Positions 54,232 to 61,369 of a DNA stretch of 64,000 nt are shown here, piece after piece. The position numbers were made by a program, and so were the translations under genes. The stretch's first letter is position 1, and each line of letters starts with the position of its first letter. The notes beneath the pieces are model-generated. The model searched no databases. It saw nothing but the letters and a program-made list of their open reading frames with translations, and was not told where the DNA came from. Source of the stretch: Streptomyces antarcticus (GTDB lineage Bacteria > Actinomycetota > Actinomycetes > Streptomycetales > Streptomycetaceae); NCBI RefSeq assembly GCF_026627255.1, contig NZ_JAPNLM010000009.1, positions 204,837 through 268,836 on the forward strand, read 5' to 3'.

Positions 54232-54879
54232 ATGACGTCGCTCCGCAGACCCCTCGTCGGCGCGGCGGTCACGGCCCTGTTGGCCGTCGCCGCGCCCGCG
54301 CACGCCGATACCGTCCCCACACCGCCCGGGAGAATTACCGTCGAGGTCGTCGGAGTCAACGGTTCGGGCTGTCCGCAGGGCACCGCGGCCGTCGCCGCGG
54401 CGTCCGACAACACCGCCTTCACCGTCACGTACAGCGACTACCTCGCCCAGACGGGCGCCGGCTCCGGCGGCACCGAGTTCCGCAAGAACTGCCAGCTGGC
54501 CCTGCGCGTCCACGTGCCCCAGGGGTTCACGTACGCCATCGCCCGCGCCGACTACCGCGGCTTCGCGCACCTCCAGCGCGGCGCCTCCGGCCAGCAGCGC
54601 GCGAACTACTACTTCCAGGGCGCCGCCCAGTCGGCCCGTACGACCCACCAGTTCAACGGCCCGCACTCGGACAACTGGCAGGCGAGCGACCGGACGGAGT
54701 ACGCGGACCTGGTCTGGGCCGCCTGCGGCGAGGAACGCAACCTGAACGTCAACACCGAACTGCGCGTCTACGCGGGGACGTCGAACCCGCAGGCCCCGAG
54801 CTTCATGAGCATGGACTCGACCGACGGCAGCGTCAGCACGGTCTACCACTTCGAGTGGCGGGAATGCGGCGCGGTCTGA
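54232..54879 (+). CDS. Secreted DUF4360 protein, copy 1
   Basis: A 215-residue secreted protein of the DUF4360 family. A signal peptide (PLVGAAVTALLAVAAPAHA, cleavage after about residue 24) precedes VEVVGVNGSGCPQGTAAVAAASDNTAFTVTYSDYLAQTG, FRKNCQLALRVHVPQGFTYAIARADYRGFAHLQRGASGQQRANYYFQG, and ADLVWAACGEERNLNVNTELRVYAGTS. Conserved cysteines (SGC, NCQ, AACGEE, ECG) likely form two disulfides. The ATG at 54232 follows GGAG by 5 bp and is preferred over upstream ATGs. A 70% or better paralog follows immediately. Function of the family is unknown. Confidence 0.85.
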   Translation: MTSLRRPLVGAAVTALLAVAAPAHADTVPTPPGRITVEVVGVNGSGCPQGTAAVAAASDNTAFTVTYSDYLAQTGAGSGGTEFRKNCQLALRVHVPQGFTYAIARADYRGFAHLQRGASGQQRANYYFQGAAQSARTTHQFNGPHSDNWQASDRTEYADLVWAACGEERNLNVNTELRVYAGTSNPQAPSFMSMDSTDGSVSTVYHFEWRECGAV

Positions 54880-54926
54880 CGCGGAGCGCGTACAGGAAAC
54901 CCGACTCACGGCCAGGAGTGACAACG

Positions 54927-55637
54927 ATGTCTCATCCCCTGTCCCGCACCCTGCTCATCGGCGGAGCCATCGCCGGCCTCATCGCCGCGGCGGTGACACC
55001 GGCCGGAGCGGCCGGTTCCGGCGGCGGCCCCGGTAGTGGCCTCGGTGGCGGCCCCGGTCGTGGGCCGATCACGGCGCCGCCCGACAAGATCGTGATCGAG
55101 CTCGCCACGGTGAACGGCTCCGGCTGCCGGGAAGGCACCGCCGAGGTGGCCGTCGCACCCGACAACACGGCCTTCACCGTCACCTACAGTGAGTATCTCG
55201 CGCAGGTCGGCCCGGGCGCCCCGCCGACCGCTTTCCGCAAGAACTGCCAGCTCAATCTGCGGGTCCACGTACCGTCCGGCTTCACCTACGCGATAGTCCA
55301 GGCCGATTACCGCGGATTCGCATTTCTCCAGCCCGGCGCGTGGGGCCAGGAAAGGGCGAGTTACTACTTCCAGGGAATGCCGCAGACCTCTCAGCGGACA
55401 CACCAGTTCAACGGCCCGTTCAACGACAACTGGCAGGCGACCGACAAGACGGAATACGCCGACCTGGTCTGGGCGCCCTGCGGGGAGAAGCGCAACTTCA
55501 ACATCAACACCGAACTGCGCGTGAACGCGGGCACGTCCAACCCGCAGGCGGTCACGAGCTTCATGGCCATGGACTCCACCGACGCCAGCGTCAACACCCT
55601 CTACCACCTGGCCTGGCAGGTGTGCCCCGGCCGCTGA
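54927..55637 (+). CDS. Secreted DUF4360 protein, copy 2
   Basis: A 236-residue paralog of the preceding protein. The signal peptide (LLIGGAIAGLIAAAVTPAGAA) is followed by a 20-residue Gly-rich linker absent from copy 1 (GSGGGPGSGLGGGPGRGP). The same domain then follows with all four cysteine motifs (SGCREGT, KNCQLNL, APCGEKR, QVCPG). The ATG has AGGAG 8 bp upstream. Only 47 bp separate the two genes and no terminator lies between, so they are likely one operon arising by tandem duplication. A hairpin terminator follows. Confidence 0.85.
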   Translation: MSHPLSRTLLIGGAIAGLIAAAVTPAGAAGSGGGPGSGLGGGPGRGPITAPPDKIVIELATVNGSGCREGTAEVAVAPDNTAFTVTYSEYLAQVGPGAPPTAFRKNCQLNLRVHVPSGFTYAIVQADYRGFAFLQPGAWGQERASYYFQGMPQTSQRTHQFNGPFNDNWQATDKTEYADLVWAPCGEKRNFNINTELRVNAGTSNPQAVTSFMAMDSTDASVNTLYHLAWQVCPGR

Positions 55638-55710
55638 GGGGTGTCGTCGAACCCGGTCCCGCCGTGCGGGCGTCGCTCCCGCCGCGCGCGGAAGTGACGT
55701 GGAAAAGGCC

Positions 55711-55741
55711 GGACCCGGCCCCCTGGCGAGGGGTCGGGTCC
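55711..55741 (+). terminator. Terminator after the DUF4360 pair
   Basis: GGACCCGGCCCC (55711-55722) pairs with GGGGTCGGGTCC (55730-55741) with one G-T pair around a 7-nt loop. Confidence 0.75.
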
Positions 55742-55895
55742 GGGTCCTTCACTCGTGCGATGGGGTATCAATACCCGCTCCGTACCCCCGCTGAACCGCG
55801 GCGGGCCCACCAGGTTCTCCCACGTTCCCGGCGCGGGCCGCGCCCGGGGGCGGGCCCGGGGTCGGCGACGGGCCCGGGGGTCCGGGGGTCCGGGG

Positions 55896-56600
55896 TCAGG
55901 AGAGCTTGCCGCCGTAGTCCGGGAGCTTGACGGTCCGTTCGGCGTGGCCGCCGACGAGGTCGCTCTGCTTGTTGCCGATGTTGGCGATGATCGTGTAGCC
56001 GCGGCGCTCGATCTCGGCGCGCCTGCCCGTCTTGTAGGCGCTGACCTCGTCGAACAGGTCGGGCAGGTCGCGGACGTACAGCCCCGACACCGGGTAGCCG
56101 ACGGCCTTGAGGTTGTACTCGGTGAGGGACTGGACGATCCCCGGGCGGGCGGTGACGAAGAAGACGGCGACGCCGCGCTCGCTCGCGTACCGGGTCAGCT
56201 CGCGGACCTTGGAGATCGCGGGGGTCGGGAAGGTCCAGAACCAGTGGAAGTCCGTCTCCAGCGAGGAGTTGTCGACGTCGAGGACGATCGCGGGCTTCTC
56301 GCCGGCCGGCGAGGCCGCTATGCGCTGCTCGATGGCGGGCCGGACCGCGTCGATGACGGCGGCCACGTCGCGCTGCCAGATGCCGTAGTCGATGCCGAGG
56401 ATCGCCGCGTTGCCGCCGGGGGCGGAGGCGGTGGCCGCGGAGAGGGCCGAGACGCGCACGGTGCTGGTCGCCGGGCTCGGGGCCGGTGCCGCCGAGGCGG
56501 TCGTGGCCGGAAGCAGCGTCAGGACGGCGGTCGCCGCGGCCACCGCGGCGGCGGCGGTACGGGACGTACGGGACGTACGGGTGCGGCGGGTGCTGCGCAT
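55896..56600 (-). CDS. Secreted HAD-superfamily acid phosphatase (class B type)
   Basis: A 234-residue exported phosphatase. A basic signal region (RSTRRTRTSRTSR) and hydrophobic core (AAAAVAAATAVLTLLPATTASA) lead to the HAD domain. Motif I is AIVLDVDNSSLETDFHWFW (nucleophile Asp and the +2 Asp, about residues 106-108). Motif II is VAVFFVTARPGIVQ. A Lys motif is in AVGYPVSG/YKTGRR, and the late acidic motif lies in ANIGNKQSDLVGG. It releases phosphate from organic esters outside the cell. No phosphate-regulation box was recognised upstream. Confidence 0.87.
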   Translation of the reverse strand: MRSTRRTRTSRTSRTAAAAVAAATAVLTLLPATTASAAPAPSPATSTVRVSALSAATASAPGGNAAILGIDYGIWQRDVAAVIDAVRPAIEQRIAASPAGEKPAIVLDVDNSSLETDFHWFWTFPTPAISKVRELTRYASERGVAVFFVTARPGIVQSLTEYNLKAVGYPVSGLYVRDLPDLFDEVSAYKTGRRAEIERRGYTIIANIGNKQSDLVGGHAERTVKLPDYGGKLS

Positions 56601-56715
56601 GGGGGAGCGCTCCCTTGGTCACGGATTGACATGGACGCGACCAGGCTGGGCGATGTCCGGGCCCACTGTCTACTGGCCGGTAAGTAACTTTTCGCGGCCG
56701 GGTGGTGAACTCCCG

Positions 56716-57606
56716 CTACGTGTCGCACTCCAGCACCGTGCAGCACAGTCCGCACCGCGCCCGCACCGGCCCCCGCACCGGCAGGCGCAGCCGCTGACCG
56801 CAGACCGGGCAGGGAAAGCTCACCAGCCGCCCGGCACCGTGCTCCTCGAAGCGGTACGCCGACCCGCGCCCCGGGGTGGTCCCGGCCCGGCGGGCCCGGG
56901 CGTAGCGCAGCCGCTCGGCCGTGCCCGCGGCGGCGAGCGGGGCCCGGCGGTGGTCCCGGTCGGCGCGGGCCCGGCCGCGCACGTACGCCTCGTACGCCCG
57001 GGGGCTGGTGAACCAGGCGGAGAGGTCCTCGCCGAGGAGCCGGCCGCGCCGGGCGAGGACGTAGCCGAACTCCTCCGGGGTGAGGTAGCCGAACTTCTGG
57101 TGGGTCAGGGCGTCCTCGCGGTAGGCGTCGAGCAGCAGCCAGCCCGTCCCGAGGTAGGCGGCGGTGGTGTCGGTGAGGATCTCGTTGTCCGCGGTGGCCG
57201 GGAAGCGCAGGTCCAGGCGGTGCAGCAGGACGTGCGCGACCTCGTGGGCGAGGGCAGCCGCGAGGTCCCCGCGGTGGGTCCGGAACCGGTCGCTGACCTC
57301 GACGAAGTACTCGGGTCCGGAGGCCAGTTCGACGGTGGCCGCCTCCTCCATGGGCCGGAAGGCGACCACCACGCGCGCGTCGGGCAGCCGCAGCGCGCGG
57401 ACCATCGCGGAGGCCACCCGGTGCGCGCCCAGGTGCAGGTCCTCGTCAGGGCCGAAGGCCGCGTCGGCGGGGGCGAAGCTGGTGTCGTATACGCGGATCC
57501 CGTCGGCCGACAGCCGGCGGAAGAGCGCGGTGATCGAGGCGCGCACCACGTCCAGATGTGGAAATCCGTGCTCGATCCGCCCCGGGGGCCCGCCGTTCCG
57601 CGTCAT
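56716..57606 (-). CDS. HExxH putative metalloprotease with C-terminal zinc ribbon
   Basis: A 296-residue cytoplasmic protein of unknown family. The HExxH motif in LAAALAHEVAHVLLHRL (about residues 117-133) with downstream Glu in DNEILTDTTAAYLGTGWLL suggests a zincin-type metallopeptidase. Residues 160-250 are charged and helical. The C-terminus has FPCPVCGQRLRLPVRGPVRARCGLCCTVLEC, a zinc ribbon (CPxC...CxxC). The combination resembles small actinobacterial HExxH proteins with a DNA- or protein-binding ribbon. It stands alone, divergent from the trypsin gene. Substrate and activity are not established. Confidence 0.75.
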   Translation of the reverse strand: MTRNGGPPGRIEHGFPHLDVVRASITALFRRLSADGIRVYDTSFAPADAAFGPDEDLHLGAHRVASAMVRALRLPDARVVVAFRPMEEAATVELASGPEYFVEVSDRFRTHRGDLAAALAHEVAHVLLHRLDLRFPATADNEILTDTTAAYLGTGWLLLDAYREDALTHQKFGYLTPEEFGYVLARRGRLLGEDLSAWFTSPRAYEAYVRGRARADRDHRRAPLAAAGTAERLRYARARRAGTTPGRGSAYRFEEHGAGRLVSFPCPVCGQRLRLPVRGPVRARCGLCCTVLECDT

Positions 57607-57749
57607 CGGGTGCTCCTCGCCGCAATCCCTCTCGCCGGGGCGGGGGGTTGGCCAAAAATGCGTTCTTGATGTCGGCCATACGTGTGATGTGTCATGGACT
57701 CGTCATTCACCCGATGACGCGCACAGCCCAACCCCCCACGAAAGGCAGT

Positions 57750-58532
57750 GTGTTGAGCGTGAGCACTCTTGTCCGCTTCATGAAGCGCACCCTCGCCGTC
57801 GGAGCCGTCGCCCTCGCCGCCGTCAGCCTCCAGCCCTCCAACGCCGGCGCCGCCCCGAGCCCCGTCGTCGGCGGAACCCGCGCCGCCCAGGGCGAGTTCC
57901 CCTTCATGGTGCGCCTCTCCATGGGCTGCGGCGGCGCCCTCTACACCCAGCAGATAGTCCTCACCGCGGCCCACTGTGTGAACGGCTCCGGCAACAACAC
58001 CTCCATCACCGCCACCGCCGGAGTCGTCGACCTCAACAGCTCCAGCGCGGTCAAGGTCAAGTCCACCAAGGTCCTCCAGGCCCCCGGCTACAACGGCACG
58101 GGCAAGGACTGGGCCCTCATCAAGCTCGCCAAGCCCATCAACCTGCCCACCCTCAAGATCGCCGAGACCAAGGCCTATGACAGCGGCACCTTCACCGTCG
58201 CAGGCTGGGGCGCCACCCGCGAGGGCGGCGGCCAGCAGCGGTACCTGATGAAGGCCACCGTCCCGTTCGTCTCCGACGCCAGCTGCCAGAACGCGTACGG
58301 CAGCAGCCTCGTCCCGTCCGAGGAGATCTGCGCCGGCTACAACCAGGGCGGCGTCGACACCTGCCAGGGCGACTCCGGCGGCCCGATGTTCCGCCGCGAC
58401 AACGCGAACGCCTGGATCCAGGTCGGAATCGTCAGCTGGGGCGAGGGCTGCGCCCGCGCCGGCTACCCCGGCGTCTACACCGAGGTGTCCACCTTCGCCG
58501 CCGCGATCAAGAGCGCCGCGGCCGGCCTGTAG
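57750..58532 (+). CDS. Trypsin-like serine protease, S. griseus trypsin type
   Basis: A secreted S1-family protease of about 260 residues. The signal region VGAVALAAVSLQPSNAGAA and the short propeptide APSP lead to the mature start VVGGTRAAQGEFPFMVRLSMGCGG. The catalytic triad is His in VLTAAHCV, Asp in KDWALIKLA and Ser in DTCQGDSGGPMF. The specificity Asp lies six residues before the Ser, as in trypsin. Three Cys pairs match S. griseus trypsin, to which the whole mature protein is strikingly similar. Start is ambiguous: GTG 57750, TTG 57753 or GTG 57759 are in frame, and AAAGG at 57741 favours the first two. A 17-bp hairpin follows the stop. Confidence 0.95.
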   Translation: MLSVSTLVRFMKRTLAVGAVALAAVSLQPSNAGAAPSPVVGGTRAAQGEFPFMVRLSMGCGGALYTQQIVLTAAHCVNGSGNNTSITATAGVVDLNSSSAVKVKSTKVLQAPGYNGTGKDWALIKLAKPINLPTLKIAETKAYDSGTFTVAGWGATREGGGQQRYLMKATVPFVSDASCQNAYGSSLVPSEEICAGYNQGGVDTCQGDSGGPMFRRDNANAWIQVGIVSWGEGCARAGYPGVYTEVSTFAAAIKSAAAGL

Positions 58533-58538
58533 TACCGG

Positions 58539-58579
58539 CTCGTCCTTCCGGCCGGGACGCATCCGGCCGGAAGGACGAG
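58539..58579 (+). terminator. Long perfect hairpin after the trypsin gene
   Basis: CTCGTCCTTCCGGCCGG (58539-58555) pairs perfectly over 17 bp with CCGGCCGGAAGGACGAG (58563-58579) around a 7-nt loop, 6 bp after the stop. No U-tract. Confidence 0.85.
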
Positions 58580-58755
58580 GCGCCGTACCCCGGACGCACG
58601 TAACGTCGTCCGGAACGTCGCACGCCTGGAACACCGCTGTCCCCGTCCCGCGGCGCACCCCCCACGGCCCGCTGTGCGGTTGCGGGCCGAGGCGCGCACC
58701 GGTCCCATGGGAGGGAACCGGCAGTGGCGGCGGGTGACAGTGGGATGGGTGGCGC

Positions 58756-59412
58756 ATGGCGATCAGAGTGGTCATCGCGGACGACCAGGAGATGGTCAGG
58801 ACCGGCTTCCGGATGATCCTCGAAAGCCAGCCCGACATCGAGGTGGTCGCCGACGTGGTCGACGGCGAGGCCGCCCTCGCGGCCGTCGCCGAACACCGGC
58901 CTGACGTCCTGCTCCTCGACATCCGCATGCCGAAGCTCGACGGGCTCGAAGTCACCCGGCGCCTCTCCGGCGGCAACGGCCCGCGCATCGTCATCGTCAC
59001 CACCTTCGACCTCGACGAGTATGTCCACGCCGCGCTCCACGGCGGCGCGTCCGGCTTCCTCCTGAAGGACGCGAGCCCGGCCATGCTGGTTGAAGCCGTC
59101 CGGGCGGCGGCCGTCGGAGACTCGCTCGTCTCGCCCGCCACCACCGTGCGGCTGCTGCGCGAGATGGCACCGCGCACCCCCGCCGCCGTGGCCGCCCGCA
59201 GGCCCGCCGAACCCCTCACCGAACGGGAACGCGAGGTCGTGCGGTGCCCGGCGCGCGGCCTGACCAACGCGGATATAGCGGCGGAGCTGTTCGTGTCGCT
59301 CTCCACGGTCAAGACCCACCTGGCGAACGTCCAGGCCAAGCTCGACGCCCGCAACCGCGTCGAGATCGCCGCCTGGGCTTGGGAAAGCGGCCTGGCCGCC
59401 GGCGCGGCGTGA
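58756..59412 (+). CDS. NarL/LuxR-family response regulator, orphan
   Basis: A 218-residue two-component regulator. The receiver domain shows IRVVIADDQEMVRTGFRMIL (acidic pocket), VLLLDIRMPKLDGLEV (phospho-accepting Asp about residue 55), IVTTFDLDEYV and FLLKDASP (Lys). The LuxR-type HTH is PLTEREREVVRCPARGLTNADIAAELFVSLSTVKTHLANVQAKL. The partner sensor kinase normally adjacent is missing. Only its C-terminal ATP-binding end remains 310 bp downstream. The regulator itself looks intact, so it may be constitutively unphosphorylated, driven by another kinase, or in early decay. Confidence 0.92.
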   Translation: MAIRVVIADDQEMVRTGFRMILESQPDIEVVADVVDGEAALAAVAEHRPDVLLLDIRMPKLDGLEVTRRLSGGNGPRIVIVTTFDLDEYVHAALHGGASGFLLKDASPAMLVEAVRAAAVGDSLVSPATTVRLLREMAPRTPAAVAARRPAEPLTEREREVVRCPARGLTNADIAAELFVSLSTVKTHLANVQAKLDARNRVEIAAWAWESGLAAGAA

Positions 59413-59722
59413 CCCCACCCCCCACGGGCCGGGCGGACGCCTCCGGCCGTGCACGGCACGCGCCGCCCGGAACGGGCACCACTGCCCGTGCCACCCCGGT
59501 GCCGCGGGCCCTGCCCGTGCCGCGGGTGCTCTGCGCGGCGCCGCGGGCCCTGTACGTGCCGCGGGCCTGGCTGTCCCGTGTTCCACCGGCGCTGTGCGTG
59601 TCGCGGGTCCCGGATGTGCCCCTGCCTCGGCCGCCTTGCGGGGCATCGGCGCCGCAGGTGCCACTGGCCCCGTACGTGCTGTCGGCCCGGCTGTCCCGCG
59701 CGCCAGCGGCCCCCTACGTGCC
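59413..59722. repeat. Degenerate GC-rich repeat tract between regulator and kinase remnant
   Basis: From about 59475 to 59725 imperfect copies of a 20-25-bp unit centred on GTGCCGCGGGCCCTG recur (for example near 59502, 59517, 59540, 59556). They degrade towards the 3' side into GTGTCGCGGGTCC and GTGCTGTCGGCCC. No frame through it makes a plausible protein. It occupies the place where the histidine kinase should be. Confidence 0.6.
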
Positions 59723-59878
59723 GACGACGGCGGCCGTTGCGTCAAACTCTCCGACAACGCCCGCGGCGGCTACGGCCTCGTCGGCATGGCCGAACGCGCC
59801 GAGGCCCTCGGCGGCCGCCTCACCGCCGGGCCGGCCCCCGAGGGCGGCTGGCTCGTCACCGCCACCCTGCCCCTGTGA
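59723..59878 (+). pseudogene. C-terminal remnant of a histidine kinase
   Basis: In the frame ending at 59878 the segment DDGGRCVKLSDNARGGYGLVGMAERAEALGGRLTAGPAPEGGWLVTATLPL is the G1/G2 ATP-lid and final strand of a NarX-type sensor kinase (GYGLVGMxERAEALGG is diagnostic). Everything upstream (dimerisation helix with phospho-His, N-box) is absent and replaced by the repeat tract. The remaining 52 codons cannot form an ATPase domain. Confidence 0.8.
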
Positions 59879-59963
59879 TGCCCGTCGCCCGGCGGGATCC
59901 GAAGGGACCGGCTCCATCCGGCCGGCCCGACCCGGCCAACGCGACCCGGCCAACGCGACCCGG

Positions 59964-60362
59964 CTAACCCAGCGCGATGGCCCGCAGTGCGGCCAGGTGT
60001 CGCTGGTAGACCGCCCGGCCCTCGGCCGTCAGCGAGAGCCAGGTACGCGGTCGGCGCCCCACCCGCCCCTTGCGGACCGCCACCCAGCCCGCTTCCTCCA
60101 GCGCCGCGACCTGCTTGGACAGCACCGAGTCGCTGACCTCGACCAGATCGCGTACGAAACCGAACTCGGCCTTGTCCAGCGGCACCAGCGCCGCCACCAC
60201 CGACAGCCGTACGGGCGCGTTGAGCAGCGGCGCCAGATCGTGCCGGGGGTGACCGCCGCGCTTTTCCCCCGCCGGGGCCTCGCCCGCGGCCCGCGCCCCG
60301 GCCTCCGCCGGAGCTTCCTCCGGCCCCGGCCCCGGCCCCGTTTCCGGCCGCGGGCCGGTCAC
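59964..60362 (-). CDS. Winged-helix transcriptional regulator (MarR/HTH_34-like)
   Basis: A 132-residue DNA-binding protein. A 40-residue low-complexity Pro/Glu/Ala start (TGPGPGPEEAPAEAGARAAGEAPAG) precedes the winged helix: DLAPLLNAPVRLSVVAALVPLDKAEFGFVRDLVEVSDSVLSKQVAALEEAGWVAVRKGRVGRRPRTWLSLTAEGRAVYQRHLAAL. The GTG start overlaps the stop of the membrane-protein gene (GTGA), so the pair is one operon. This type usually represses its own operon. The perfect 10-bp inverted repeat at 60817-60854 overlapping the promoter is the obvious binding site. Confidence 0.85.
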   Translation of the reverse strand: MTGPRPETGPGPGPEEAPAEAGARAAGEAPAGEKRGGHPRHDLAPLLNAPVRLSVVAALVPLDKAEFGFVRDLVEVSDSVLSKQVAALEEAGWVAVRKGRVGRRPRTWLSLTAEGRAVYQRHLAALRAIALG

Positions 60363-60778
60363 GCCGTGCCCCGGCTCTCGGACCAGGCGCCGAGGGCGGG
60401 CGGCAGCGCGCACCCCAGCGCGGCCGCCGCCGCGAAGGCCACGTCGTCGGTGAACACCGTGGTGCCGAGCACGACGGCGAGACCGAACACGGTGGCCCAG
60501 GACCCGATCAGCAGCCCGTGCTTGAGGCCGAAGCCGCGCCGCACCACGCGCTGCCGCGCGGCGTACACGCTCAGCCCGGTCACCAGCAGGGTGTTGGCCA
60601 GCGCGAAGAACACCGCCGACGCGGGGCCGTGCCACAGCAGGGACACCGGTACCAGCACCAGCTGCCCGGCCGCGAAGATCCACAGGTAGCGCGCGTACCA
60701 GCCGCTCCGGGCCCGTGCGGCCTTCTCGAGGCCCACCGCCCGGCCCAGCGCCCCCACGGCACGTTCTGAATCGCTCAT
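60359..60778 (-). CDS. Hypothetical four-helix membrane protein
   Basis: A 139-residue membrane protein. A soluble N-terminal helix (ERAVGALGRAVGLEKAARARSGWYARYLWIF) is followed by four hydrophobic segments: FAAGQLVLVPVSLLW, ASAVFFALANTLLVTGLSVYAA, HGLLIGSWATVFGLAVVLGTTVF and DVAFAAAAALGCALPPALGAW. It is translated just ahead of the winged-helix regulator and probably under its control. The family is a common actinobacterial unknown. The regulator-membrane protein pair suggests an envelope or export stress function, which is inference only. Confidence 0.8.
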   Translation of the reverse strand: MSDSERAVGALGRAVGLEKAARARSGWYARYLWIFAAGQLVLVPVSLLWHGPASAVFFALANTLLVTGLSVYAARQRVVRRGFGLKHGLLIGSWATVFGLAVVLGTTVFTDDVAFAAAAALGCALPPALGAWSESRGTA

Positions 60779-60816
60779 GATCCGTTCCCCCCGGTCCTGT
60801 GCGTGCGTGATCCAGC

Positions 60817-60854
60817 ACTTGCCAATATGGCGAATACTTTCCAGATTGGCAAGT
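60817..60854 (-). promoter_or_regulatory. Operator and promoter of the membrane-protein/regulator operon
   Basis: ACTTGCCAAT (60817-60826) and ATTGGCAAGT (60845-60854) form a perfect 10-bp inverted repeat with an 18-bp gap. Read on the minus strand, each arm overlaps a promoter hexamer: TTGCCA (-35), 17 bp, CATATT (-10). A repressor dimer pair bound here would block RNA polymerase directly. Confidence 0.75.
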
Positions 60855-60864
60855 AAAAAGGCGG

Positions 60865-60908
60865 CCCGCCCGGGGCCCGCCCGGGGCCCGCCCGGGGCCC
60901 GCCCGGGG
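60865..60908. repeat. Four tandem copies of an 11-bp GC-only unit
   Basis: CCCGCCCGGGG is repeated four times in a row just upstream of the operator, within the divergent region between the membrane-protein gene and the chorismate mutase gene. Self-complementary CCCGGG centres recur every 11 bp, about one helical turn. Confidence 0.85.
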
Positions 60909-60981
60909 CCCCCTCCCCCCGTCCCACCGGCCGACCGGCCGGGGGAAGACCACCGGCAGCCGCCGCGTATTCTCGGGAACC

Positions 60982-61329
60982 ATGAACAACAGCGCCACCG
61001 ACCACGGCACGCACCCGGACACCGGCAGGACGACCGACGCGGCCGTCGCCGCCGAACTGTCCCGCCTGCGCGACAGCATCGACAACATCGACGCGGCCGT
61101 CGTCCACATGCTCGCCGAACGCTTCAAGTGCACCCAGCAGGTCGGCCACCTCAAGGCCCGCCACCAGCTGCCGCCGGCCGACCCGGGCCGCGAGGCCAGC
61201 CAGATCGCCCGGCTGCGCCAGCTCGCCGAGAACGCCAAGCTCGACCCGGCCTTCGCCGAGAAGCTCCTCACCTTCATCATCGCCGAGGTCATCCGCCACC
61301 ACGAGACGATCGCCGCGGGCGAGGAGTAG
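60982..61329 (+). CDS. Chorismate mutase, AroQ type
   Basis: A 115-residue all-helical chorismate mutase that rearranges chorismate to prephenate for Phe/Tyr synthesis. The AroQ pattern is SRLRDSIDNIDAAVVHMLAERFKCTQQVGHLKARHQLPPADPGREASQIARLRQLAENAKLDPAFAEKLLTFIIAEVIRHHETI. It carries the Arg and Lys that bind the dianion (LRDSID, AERF, HLKAR). TATTCT (60968-60973) ends 8 bp before the ATG, so the transcript is probably leaderless. It competes with TrpE, encoded at the other end of this window, for chorismate. Confidence 0.92.
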   Translation: MNNSATDHGTHPDTGRTTDAAVAAELSRLRDSIDNIDAAVVHMLAERFKCTQQVGHLKARHQLPPADPGREASQIARLRQLAENAKLDPAFAEKLLTFIIAEVIRHHETIAAGEE

Positions 61330-61369
61330 AACGCTGGGGTCCGGCCGCCCACTGCGGCAGCATGGGCCC

